A DNA stretch of 11,647 nt, from assembly GCA_023418315.1 (NCBI GenBank), contig JAEZZY010000072.1:1-11647 (forward strand). Direction: 5' to 3'. The notes below the pieces were generated by a model. That model ran no database searches. It was given only the letters and a program-made list of their open reading frames with translations, and was not told where the DNA came from. A program made the position numbers and the translations under genes. Positions 1 to 5,940 of this stretch are shown here, in pieces; within the stretch, counting starts at the first letter, position 1; each line of letters begins with the position of its first letter. Source of the DNA: Bacteroidota bacterium. GTDB lineage: Bacteria; Bacteroidota; Bacteroidia; Chitinophagales; Chitinophagaceae.

Positions 1-125
1 CCATGCTGGACTACTATGCCAGCGTATCCCCACAACTTAATGAACCGCTAATTACGAGACCCGTATGATTAGTGGTGTGAGAGGCGCACTCCGTCAGCTA
101 CAACTGACGGAGCCGTCTACTCGAT
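1..125 (+). mobile_element. 3' end of a group II intron (domain V/VI-like hairpins)
   Basis: Two consecutive hairpins are visible. The first pairs CCGCTAAT (45-52) with ATTAGTGG (68-75), has an upper stem TACG/CGTA (53-56 with 62-65), a 5-nt loop and a 2-nt bulge TG at 66-67. This is the architecture of group II domain V, and a CGC lies in the lower stem where group IIC introns carry their catalytic triad. The second pairs CTCCGTCAG (89-97) with CTGACGGAG (104-112) on a basal stem AGGCG/CGTCT (82-86 with 114-118), as in domain VI. The sequence then ends CTACTCGAT, a common group II 3' end, leaving A119 seven nucleotides from the end as a possible branch point. The reverse transcriptase would lie upstream, outside the window. 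The family assignment rests on structure and remembered consensus. A degenerate remnant is possible. Confidence 0.6.
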
Positions 126-139
126 TATAGGCATACCCC
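125..139 (+). repeat. Left terminal inverted motif of the island
   Basis: TTATAGGCATACCCC here matches, in inverted orientation and with one extra T, the motif GGGGTTGCCTATAA at 5287-5300. The two motifs bracket the six-gene defence operon and both hairpin repeats. The motif begins immediately after the apparent group II intron 3' end, so the intron seems to have split or abutted it. Confidence 0.55.
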
Positions 140-262
140 ATTGTTTTCGTTTGATTTGTCGGCTCTTGGTTTTACGTTGGCTTGGTAGCTCTTTTGCATT
201 TTTTTGTTTGGCTTTGTGCGGTTGGAAAAATGCAAATGTGCTACCAATAGCGTGGGTTATAA
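125..262. repeat. Left copy of a structured hairpin repeat (attC-like)
   Basis: A long imperfect hairpin pairs 182-203 with 226-247. Of 22 positions 20 pair, and the two exceptions are T·T mismatches (190/239 and 192/237) on either side of a C-G pair. The loop contains GGCTTTGTGCGGTTGG (210-225), identical to the right copy at 5236-5251. Outer boxes TTATAGGC (125-132) and GTTATAA (256-262) can partly pair. The stop codon of the last TIR gene (257-259) lies inside the outer box, as cassette ORFs often end in an integron attC site. The function is inferred. Alternatives are a site recognised as folded single-stranded DNA by another element, or a structured RNA end. Confidence 0.7.
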
Positions 263-637
263 TGAGTCAATAAATTCTTTTACGTTGTCCCAAGTCCACT
301 CTTTACATAAAACACCATAAAGGTTGTCAGGCTTGTCAGATGAAGTTGCTTCTTTGATATAAATTCCTCTTAACGGAACTTTTTCTTCTTTTATGCAATC
401 AATTTCCCATAATGCACCACTTGCATTTTTAAGATTTTTTGAAATCAAAACAAATGCACCGTCACAGCCTTTTATTTTTGTTCGACAATTAGTTTTCCAT
501 TGTGAATCCCAAGGTTGTTTTACAGACATATCTACAAACTCATAGGAAACATTTTTGTTCTTTGCTTGTCCTGTAAAAAGGATTTTTGTTGTTTCATCTT
601 CAATGGCAAATGCCACGAATACTCTTTTATTAGCCAT
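257..637 (-). CDS. TIR-domain protein, soluble (ThsB-like)
   Basis: This 126-residue protein is essentially a single TIR-like domain of the DUF1863/ThsB kind. It opens with KRVFVAFAIEDE (strand A and start of helix A), continues with YEFVDMSVK and CRTKIKGCDGAFVLIS, and has GALWEIDC with Glu78 in the position of the NAD-cleaving glutamate of TIR enzymes. It ends with the CKEWTWDN motif. The likely role is to make a nucleotide signal from NAD+ on infection. It is the last gene of the operon, 22 nt after the caspase gene, and its TAA lies in the flanking repeat. It is about half identical, by my hand alignment, to the other TIR protein (1630-2127) but lacks that protein's membrane segment. Domain call is secure; the exact product and trigger are inferred. 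Confidence 0.88.
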   Translation of the reverse strand: MANKRVFVAFAIEDETTKILFTGQAKNKNVSYEFVDMSVKQPWDSQWKTNCRTKIKGCDGAFVLISKNLKNASGALWEIDCIKEEKVPLRGIYIKEATSSDKPDNLYGVLCKEWTWDNVKEFIDSL

Positions 638-659
638 AATATTTGTTTTTATTGTTGTT

Positions 660-1628
660 TTAAATTCGTTTTTCTTTTACAAGTCGCCAATAGTGATAAC
701 CCAATGCAGTTAGTCTGCAAGATTTTGAGTTCATTGCAGCAAAATACATATGTTGTTCATCAACAGGAACAATCAATCCAACGCTTTCAAGTTTTTGTAA
801 GTCTTTAAAAGCATTTACGTTTTCCTTGTTAGCATAAGGTTCTAAAACTTTATGTTCAATAGTCCTGTCGTTTGTAACTTCAAAAGATGGGTCTAAATTA
901 AATTGTTGTGTTGCTGATGGAAAATATTCTGTTAGTTTTCTCAAAACATCAATCGGCACTTGTGGCACAACTGTTCTTAATGAAGTAAAACGAGAAATGT
1001 TTGTTTTAAAAACAGGTCTTTGTTCCCAAGGTCCTAATGCTTGGTCAATGTAAGCATAAATACTTCCAGGTGTTATATGTCCACGCAAGTCCGATGCTCC
1101 GCCTTGCAAAGCATCAAGCAATAAATTTGTGAAAATTCCGTGTCCATTAACTTCTACTGCTGCTTCATTGTCTTTACTAGCAGTAAGAATAGAAACGCCT
1201 TCTACTATGTAAGTTGATTGTCCACCTGTATTTCTTGGTGAACCAAATGCTCCTGAATGACAACAGTCAAGAATTATAACTCTGTTTTTTGCTTTTGAAT
1301 CGTTTGCCAACGTAAGAATTTCGTCCATTGATACACCCTCGTCATTTGGTTGGTAATCGGGTGTAACGATATAACCACCAAGGTCATTTAAAAATCCGTG
1401 TCCCGAAAAATATAATAATGCAGTATCACAATCTCCACTAAATAAATCTCTGATATGTCCTTTTAAATCTGCTTTTGTTGCAACGTCTGTTTCTAATCTT
1501 ACATCAAAATTAGGTGAACCGTCTCCATTGGTTTCAACGATACTTCCAAATGCAGAAGCATCATTAACACAACCGTTTAAAGGTGCAGTTGGATAATTAT
1601 TTATGCCGATTACTAATGCTTTTCTCAT
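660..1628 (-). CDS. Caspase-like (peptidase C14) effector, type IV Thoeris-like
   Basis: This 322-residue protein starts with a caspase/metacaspase fold: KALVIGINNY at 3-12, LLYFSGHG with catalytic His77, then VIILDCCHSG with catalytic Cys123 in the DxCHSG context. Residues of about 200-322 are a separate C-terminal region ending in a winged-helix-like stretch (KLESVGLI...RLTALGYHYW), a candidate ligand-sensing or regulatory domain. Caspase-like proteases encoded beside TIR proteins are known as type IV Thoeris effectors, where a TIR-made cyclic ADP-ribose isomer activates proteolysis and cell death. The context here matches: the ATG begins one nucleotide after the stop of the upstream TIR gene, and a second TIR gene follows. 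No signal peptide is seen, so it probably acts in the cytosol. Which protein it cleaves cannot be read from the sequence. Confidence 0.88.
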   Translation of the reverse strand: MRKALVIGINNYPTAPLNGCVNDASAFGSIVETNGDGSPNFDVRLETDVATKADLKGHIRDLFSGDCDTALLYFSGHGFLNDLGGYIVTPDYQPNDEGVSMDEILTLANDSKAKNRVIILDCCHSGAFGSPRNTGGQSTYIVEGVSILTASKDNEAAVEVNGHGIFTNLLLDALQGGASDLRGHITPGSIYAYIDQALGPWEQRPVFKTNISRFTSLRTVVPQVPIDVLRKLTEYFPSATQQFNLDPSFEVTNDRTIEHKVLEPYANKENVNAFKDLQKLESVGLIVPVDEQHMYFAAMNSKSCRLTALGYHYWRLVKEKRI

Positions 1629-1629
1629 A

Positions 1630-2127
1630 TCACATTTTGTTTATTGAGTTTTCAAGATTATCCCAAGTCCATTCAATTATTCTTTTGCCTTTTAGTTCTG
1701 GTGGCGTAGCTCCTTTGTCATTTTTCTTAACATGCATACCAATTACAGGAATACTTTCTTCTTTCGCACATTTTATTTCCCACCTTGCACCGCTTGAATG
1801 CCAAGTATTTTTACTTAACAACACAATCATTCCGTCACACCGTTTAATTTTCGTCCGACATTTTTTCTGCCATTCGGATTTATAGGGTTCTTTGACAGAC
1901 ATATCTATAAATTCAAACGGTGATTTATCTTTTTTTGCTTGCTCAACAAGAAAGTCTCTGTATTTCTCATCTTCAATAGCAAAACTTATAAAAAGTTTCT
2001 TTTTATTGCTCTTTGATTTCGGGGTTTCATCTTCCGAGAAAGCCTTAATCAACAAAGTTGCTATTCCTGCTCCTATTAAAATTGCTGGTAACATACGATT
2101 AGGTAAATAATTTTTCAAAAATCCCAT
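1630..2127 (-). CDS. TIR-domain protein with N-terminal membrane segment (ThsB-like)
   Basis: This is a 165-residue protein. Residues 13-30 (LPAILIGAGIATLLIKAF) form one hydrophobic helix, followed by a charged linker and a TIR-like domain from residue 43: LFISFAIEDE, FEFIDMSVK, CRTKIKRCDGMIVLLS and GARWEIKC with the likely catalytic Glu117. The domain is a clear paralogue of the protein at 257-637. I keep the ATG at 2127, which overlaps the methyltransferase gene by 29 nt and has GGAAGA just upstream. Met12 (2094), 4 nt past the methyltransferase stop, is a real alternative and would keep the membrane segment. The gene ends one nucleotide before the caspase gene. The likely role is an NAD-consuming signal producer held at the inner membrane, possibly the sensor for one class of phage cue. 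Confidence 0.86.
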   Translation of the reverse strand: MGFLKNYLPNRMLPAILIGAGIATLLIKAFSEDETPKSKSNKKKLFISFAIEDEKYRDFLVEQAKKDKSPFEFIDMSVKEPYKSEWQKKCRTKIKRCDGMIVLLSKNTWHSSGARWEIKCAKEESIPVIGMHVKKNDKGATPPELKGKRIIEWTWDNLENSINKM

Positions 2128-3691
2128 TCATTTCTTCCAACAAACTTGCATTTGCTTTGCCCGATAATTCCGATTTTCTATACGCACAATACAAACTCAA
2201 AATTTGTTCTTCGTCTTTCTTGCTGATTTTATCAAGGTCAACCATTAAGGCTTTGTTGATGTCGTTAGGTTCAAACTTGTGCAAACCGTTTCCGTATTCT
2301 CTGCGGTTGTCGTTGAAAATTTCTTTTGAAATGTCTGTGAGTAAATACGCAAACAACAAATCAACTTTTGGTTCAGAAAACAGATTTAAGTAAATGCAAT
2401 GAAAAGTTGTAAGGTTGCTGATGTTTGCTTCGTTACGAATAAAACGCAAACCATTGCGATTAAAAACCGAAACCCAAATTGGCGATGGTGGTCGTTTTTC
2501 CAAAGCATACCAAGGATTACGACTTGCTGTCAAAAATCTTTTGTTGATTTCTTCTGCTTCGCCTTTTAAAATGTATTTTGATAACGCTTCGTTTTGTTTG
2601 GTAGCGTTAAACAAGAAAATATTTTTGTCTTGTCGTTTTAATTCTTCAAAATTTTCTTTTGTGAAAAACGAACCGTTTACATCAACCGATTTTGTAATGC
2701 AAGGCAATAAAAATTTCTCATCGATGTCGTATTGTTTTGCTTTGGATTGGTTGAATGTAAAATATTCATTAGCACCTGTGGCAATGCCACGCACAACTTT
2801 TCCGTAAGTGGAAAATGGCACAAGATTTTTAAACCGTGTTGCGTTTTGTTTTTGATAATACGCTCGCCATTTTATTTCGGGATTGAGTTCGGAAAATGAA
2901 AACGATTTATCAGCTTCACTTTTCGGGTAAGACTGAATTTTTGTTTGCAAGGATTGTAATTCATCAAGAGTTTTTACATTGATAAATTCAACTTTCGATT
3001 TTTCATTGTCGTTTGCAAATAATAGGATAGAAGCGGTTGTCAAAGCGTCATCAAAAACATTTTCTTCAAAATCAAAAACAATAATGTAACGCAACAACTT
3101 GTTTTTTATCAAATACGATTTTACCAATTTCCCGTAATCAGAATTTAAAAATTCCGAAGGAATGATGTAAGCGGAACGCCCGTTTTTGTTTAATTGGTAA
3201 GCCGATTTCAACAAAAACAATGTGTAAAGATTGGTAAAACCGTTTAACTTCAATCCTAAATTTTCTTCAATTTCTTTCAGAATGGTTTTGTTGTCGTAGT
3301 CGTGAAATTTGAAGTAAGGCGGATTACAAATAATGCCGTCATAACGATTTCCCCAATCGTTGAACATATAATCTTTTAAGAAAACGGAAGTATTTTTTTC
3401 GTGTTCAAAAATAGCGTTTGCTTCTTGCAAAATTGTTTCGTCAATTTCAAAACCTTTAATAAAACAATCTGCGTTTTTTTGTCGGATTGCTCTTGCAAAA
3501 ATCCCCAAACCAAAGGCTGGGTCTAAAACCGTTTTCAGTTCTTTATTTCCCAAAATCCAGTTTGTCATAAATTCGGCAACAACAAAAGGCGTAAAAAATT
3601 GGGCAAATTTTTTACGATGCTCAAACGAAACCGTTTGAGCATATTCCTTTTCAGGTTCATTACCGATTATTTCAATTTTGGTTGTAAGCAT
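2099..3691 (-). CDS. Type II DNA adenine-N6 methyltransferase (gamma class)
   Basis: A 530-residue methyltransferase. Residues 31-35 read QFFTP, typical of the N-terminal motif X region of gamma-class enzymes. DPAFGLG at 57-63 is the AdoMet-binding motif I, GFEIDE at 80-85 is motif II, and NPPY at 123-126 is the catalytic motif IV of adenine-N6 methyltransferases. The long C-terminal part would be the target-recognition domain. It would protect host DNA from the endonuclease encoded just upstream; the two genes share one base (TAATG), so translation is probably coupled. Its size and order next to a roughly 366-residue endonuclease fit AccI-type systems (recognition GTMKAC), but that specificity is a guess from memory. 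The gene is intact and AT-rich like the rest of the island. Confidence 0.9.
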   Translation of the reverse strand: MLTTKIEIIGNEPEKEYAQTVSFEHRKKFAQFFTPFVVAEFMTNWILGNKELKTVLDPAFGLGIFARAIRQKNADCFIKGFEIDETILQEANAIFEHEKNTSVFLKDYMFNDWGNRYDGIICNPPYFKFHDYDNKTILKEIEENLGLKLNGFTNLYTLFLLKSAYQLNKNGRSAYIIPSEFLNSDYGKLVKSYLIKNKLLRYIIVFDFEENVFDDALTTASILLFANDNEKSKVEFINVKTLDELQSLQTKIQSYPKSEADKSFSFSELNPEIKWRAYYQKQNATRFKNLVPFSTYGKVVRGIATGANEYFTFNQSKAKQYDIDEKFLLPCITKSVDVNGSFFTKENFEELKRQDKNIFLFNATKQNEALSKYILKGEAEEINKRFLTASRNPWYALEKRPPSPIWVSVFNRNGLRFIRNEANISNLTTFHCIYLNLFSEPKVDLLFAYLLTDISKEIFNDNRREYGNGLHKFEPNDINKALMVDLDKISKKDEEQILSLYCAYRKSELSGKANASLLEEMNGIFEKLFT

Positions 3692-4791
3692 TAAAAATCG
3701 TTTTGTTGTATTCCTAAAATTTCACGCAAATTATTCACGTCCAAATAGGCTGTTCCTCCTTCAAACGTTACATAAAACAAAAGTCTTCCTCTGCTCATTT
3801 CTTTGCGAACGCTTTTATGTTCGGGTTCATCAACTTTATAAGCAATTTGAACTCCGCTTTTAGAATTAATTTTGATTGTTGTTTTGTTCTGATTTTTAGT
3901 GTCGGCTTCCACCGAAAAGATTACACCCTCTTTGTCGGGGTCGGAAATAATTTGCAGAATTTGCTCAAAAGAAATTCCGTAAACCTTATCAAAGAAAACC
4001 TGAAAATAAAAATGCGGAACATTGAAAGTTTCAATCCATTTGTAAACTACTTTGATGTCCTCAACTTTTGGTGTGATAGAAAGAAAATCACGTTTCTGAA
4101 TTTCTTTGATTGATTTTTTGAGTTCTTTGAAAAGGTTATTGAGTTCAACTAATCTTTCGGACGAACTCCAACCCGGAACTTTAAAATCTGTAACACTTAA
4201 AGTTTCGGAAGTAATTGATTGTAGAACAGGAATGTATTTGCTCCGATTTGGTTGTTCTAATAAATCAGAATATTCAGCAATAATTTTATCTCGTATTTGC
4301 AAAGCAAGTTGCGAAAATTTAACTGTGCGAATTTGCATTGCCTCCTCATAACGGTCAATTAGAAATGCACTTGAACGAACCTCAATTCCTGCAACAGCTT
4401 TTTTAACGTAATCTGTAATCGTATTGTGTGGAATTTGGCTAATATCGTAGCCTAATTGCTCATTAAAATCGGATTTTTGGAAAATCAACAAATCGGGTCT
4501 TTTACCAATTGTGTCTAATTCATTTTGAAATTCTTGATAGAAATTATCAAAGCCTTCATCTCCTGCAATTAAATCGTCAGACTTTCCGTATTTTACGGCA
4601 ACAAAATTCGCAGAAGTTTCGTTAATTGCTCTCGTAACAAGGTTTTCAGCCCAATCACCTTGTTCTTTATTTGTGATAAAGTTTGATGATGCTTGCGTTG
4701 GTGTTCTTGCCAAATCTCGTGGCAAAGAAAAGTCCACCAAACTTGTTGGAACATTTTTAGTTAATTCTCTTATTTGTTCGTAATAATTCAT
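3691..4791 (-). CDS. Type II restriction endonuclease, possibly AccI family
   Basis: A 366-residue protein between a C-type regulator and a methyltransferase, the standard place for the restriction enzyme. A PD-(D/E)xK-like core can be read: Glu49 in GDWAENLV, then GKRPDLLIF with Asp100, then GIEVRSSAF with Glu137 and Arg139. The last motif has Arg where most families have Lys. The C-terminal half contains VPHFYFQVFFDKVYGISF, which I associate with AccI-like endonucleases; length fits too. The start ATG overlaps the regulator stop by 4 nt (ATGA). It would cut unmethylated invading DNA. Endonuclease role is well supported by context; family and cut site are moderate-confidence inferences. Confidence 0.75.
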   Translation of the reverse strand: MNYYEQIRELTKNVPTSLVDFSLPRDLARTPTQASSNFITNKEQGDWAENLVTRAINETSANFVAVKYGKSDDLIAGDEGFDNFYQEFQNELDTIGKRPDLLIFQKSDFNEQLGYDISQIPHNTITDYVKKAVAGIEVRSSAFLIDRYEEAMQIRTVKFSQLALQIRDKIIAEYSDLLEQPNRSKYIPVLQSITSETLSVTDFKVPGWSSSERLVELNNLFKELKKSIKEIQKRDFLSITPKVEDIKVVYKWIETFNVPHFYFQVFFDKVYGISFEQILQIISDPDKEGVIFSVEADTKNQNKTTIKINSKSGVQIAYKVDEPEHKSVRKEMSRGRLLFYVTFEGGTAYLDVNNLREILGIQQNDF

Positions 4792-5099
4792 TTCTTCGAT
4801 TTTAAATATTCTATTTTCATTTCAGCGACTTTCAAAGTATCCAAGTCGGCTTCTTCTTCTAAAATTTTATAAGCGATTTGGTCGCTTATAAATTCTTTCA
4901 GTAATTCTTTTTCGTCCAATTTGAAAAACTTTGCAATCAATTTGATTTGTTCTTTGGTTGGTTGTCTGTCGTTGCGTTCAATTTTTCCAAGCAAAGATGT
5001 GTCAATGCCGATTTGTTCAGCCACTTCACGAAGTGAAAGCCTGGCTTCTTCACGAAGTATGCGAATTTGTTCACCAAATGTTGCTACTGTTTTACTCAT
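4788..5099 (-). CDS. XRE-family HTH regulator (restriction-modification C protein)
   Basis: This 103-residue protein has an N-terminal lambda-repressor-type helix-turn-helix (about residues 8-62): QIRILREEARLSLREVAEQIG, then IDTSLLGKIERNDRQPT, followed by a charged helical tail. It is the first gene of the operon and overlaps the endonuclease gene by 4 nt. Small XRE proteins in this position are controller proteins that delay restriction until methylation is established and then hold expression steady. Two matching palindromes in its own promoter support autoregulation. Because all downstream genes are coupled, it probably also sets the level of the TIR-caspase module. Confidence 0.88.
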   Translation of the reverse strand: MSKTVATFGEQIRILREEARLSLREVAEQIGIDTSLLGKIERNDRQPTKEQIKLIAKFFKLDEKELLKEFISDQIAYKILEEEADLDTLKVAEMKIEYLKSKK

Positions 5100-5106
5100 C
5101 TATCAA

Positions 5107-5121
5107 GGACAATGTTTGTCC
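5107..5121. promoter_or_regulatory. Operator 1 (GGACA-N5-TGTCC)
   Basis: A perfect 5+5 bp palindrome with a 5-nt spacer lies between the -7 box and the regulator start codon, touching the promoter's -7 element at 5121. A dimeric XRE protein bound here would block initiation. Its centre is 41 bp from that of the second palindrome. Confidence 0.75.
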
Positions 5122-5153
5122 AAAGGTAATAATGTTTTTTGAATTAAGGACAA
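5121..5153 (-). promoter_or_regulatory. Bacteroidota-type promoter of the six-gene defence operon
   Basis: On the minus strand TACCTTTG (5128-5121) matches the -7 consensus TAnnTTTG exactly. A TTG (5153-5151) lies 22 nt upstream, within the range for the -33 element. The -7 box ends 21 nt before the regulator ATG, so the leader is short. I see no comparable promoter inside the operon, where gene junctions overlap or are 1-22 nt apart. Confidence 0.7.
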
Positions 5154-5162
5154 AAAATGTCC
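5148..5162. promoter_or_regulatory. Operator 2 (GGACA-N5-TGTCC)
   Basis: This is the second copy of the palindrome, identical in both half-sites and with an AAAAA spacer. It covers the -33 TTG. Its position could give repression or, with promoter-distal binding only, activation as in some C-protein circuits. Confidence 0.75.
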
Positions 5163-5208
5163 CTAAAAGTTTTCAACAAGTTGTGATTTATTCGGAGCGT
5201 TGGGAAAA

Positions 5209-5301
5209 TTCAAGCTCTTTTGGTTTTTGTGTGTCGGCTTTGTGCGGTTGGAAAACCAAATGTGCTTGAATGTGCGGTGGCGTTCAGGGGTTGCCTATAA
5301 C
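5209..5301. repeat. Right copy of the structured hairpin repeat (attC-like)
   Basis: 5209-5227 pairs with 5252-5270 along 19 positions. The only exceptions are T·T mismatches at 5216/5263 and 5218/5261, in exactly the places of the left copy. The loop holds GGCTTTGTGCGGTTGG (5236-5251), identical to the left copy. Five stem pairs differ from the left copy by double, pairing-preserving changes. The outer box GCCTATAAC (5293-5301) follows. The copy has the same orientation as the left one, so recombination between the two would excise the whole operon. The role is inferred. Confidence 0.7.
5287..5300 (-). repeat. Right terminal inverted motif of the island
   Basis: GGGGTTGCCTATAA is the reverse complement of TTATAGGCAACCCC, matching the left motif at 125-139 apart from one inserted T there. 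It marks the likely right edge of the acquired unit. Confidence 0.55.
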
Positions 5302-5530
5302 ACACAAATATACGAAGGTTCATTAAATACCTGAATTATTCATGTAGTTGTTATTCAATTCAATCAGGCGTACTTATTTTTTAGATATACGAAATGCGCA
5401 ACCTTATGAATATTCAAAATGCGAAGTAGTTTTCAATCCAAGGCGCGGCACATAAAGCGGAGTAAGAGTACTTATATTCAGAGTATTTGACAGGATTATA
5501 GCCACATAAGCACCACCTTGCCCTCATTTT
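5302..5530. other. Intergenic spacer, no gene recognised
   Basis: This AT-rich stretch lies between the island's right edge and the promoter of the Fe-S carrier gene. A 61-codon minus-strand frame across 5414-5599 runs over that promoter and shows no familiar features. I see no tRNA, no attachment duplication and no strong terminator. Confidence 0.5.
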
Positions 5531-5561
5531 TTGGATAGCCTGATGTGCAATCGTATTTTTG
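5531..5561 (+). promoter_or_regulatory. Bacteroidota-type promoter of the Fe-S carrier gene
   Basis: TATTTTTG (5554-5561) matches TAnnTTTG, with TTG at 5531-5533 and a 20-nt spacer. It lies 15 nt before the first ATG (5577), and this argues against a longer reading from the TTG at 5559. Confidence 0.6.
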
Positions 5562-5576
5562 CAGCCTATCTTTACC

Positions 5577-5933
5577 ATGATGCAGACAGAACAACTCACC
5601 GAAGCAGCACCCGTAACACTTACTGCCAGTGCTGTTGCCGAAGTGAAAAGATTAATGGCAGCGCCCGATTTTGCAACAGACCAGTTTTTGCGCGTAGGTG
5701 TAAAAGGCGGCGGTTGCTCCGGACTAAGCTATGTGCTCGGCTTTGATAAAAAAGAAGATGATGACGCACAATATGAAATAGAAGGCATTGCCGTAATTGT
5801 GAAAAAAGCACATGGCATCTATCTGCATGGTATGGCAGTGGATTACGAACACGGACTCAATGCGCGCGGCTTCACCTTCAAAAACCCCAATGCCAGCAGC
5901 ACTTGCGGATGCGGCAGTTCCTTTTCCGTATAG
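5577..5933 (+). CDS. A-type iron-sulfur carrier (IscA/SufA/ErpA family)
   Basis: This 118-residue protein has the three conserved cysteines of A-type carriers: Cys47 in GGGCSG and Cys110/Cys112 in TCGCGSSF at the C-terminus. It would bind an iron-sulfur cluster or iron and hand it to target apoproteins in the cytosol. Length is normal for the family. Start at 5577 is chosen because the promoter box ends at 5561; the adjacent ATG at 5580 is equally plausible. The next gene starts 7 nt after its stop and may be cotranscribed. The subfamily (IscA, SufA or ErpA) cannot be decided by eye. Confidence 0.92.
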   Translation: MMQTEQLTEAAPVTLTASAVAEVKRLMAAPDFATDQFLRVGVKGGGCSGLSYVLGFDKKEDDDAQYEIEGIAVIVKKAHGIYLHGMAVDYEHGLNARGFTFKNPNASSTCGCGSSFSV

Positions 5934-5940
5934 CTTTTTT

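Noticed and set aside
1..124. Retron msr/msd or tRNA-like structure
   Set aside because: The paired hairpins with a 2-nt bulge and a CTACTCGAT end fit group II domains V and VI better; no cloverleaf or retron a1/a2 pairing is visible.
182..247. Left hairpin as a transcription terminator for the defence operon
   Set aside because: No T-run follows the stem on the minus strand. Conserved loop and covarying stem shared with the right copy fit a recombination or structural site better.
125..5301. CRISPR array or direct-repeat array
   Set aside because: Only two repeat copies exist, 5 kb apart, with genes rather than spacers between them.
5414..5599. 61-codon minus-strand frame
   Set aside because: It runs across the promoter and first codons of the Fe-S carrier gene and has no recognisable features.
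5812..5940. Upstream extension of the MORN-like protein
   Set aside because: It overlaps the Fe-S carrier gene in another frame and would place the signal peptide inside the protein.
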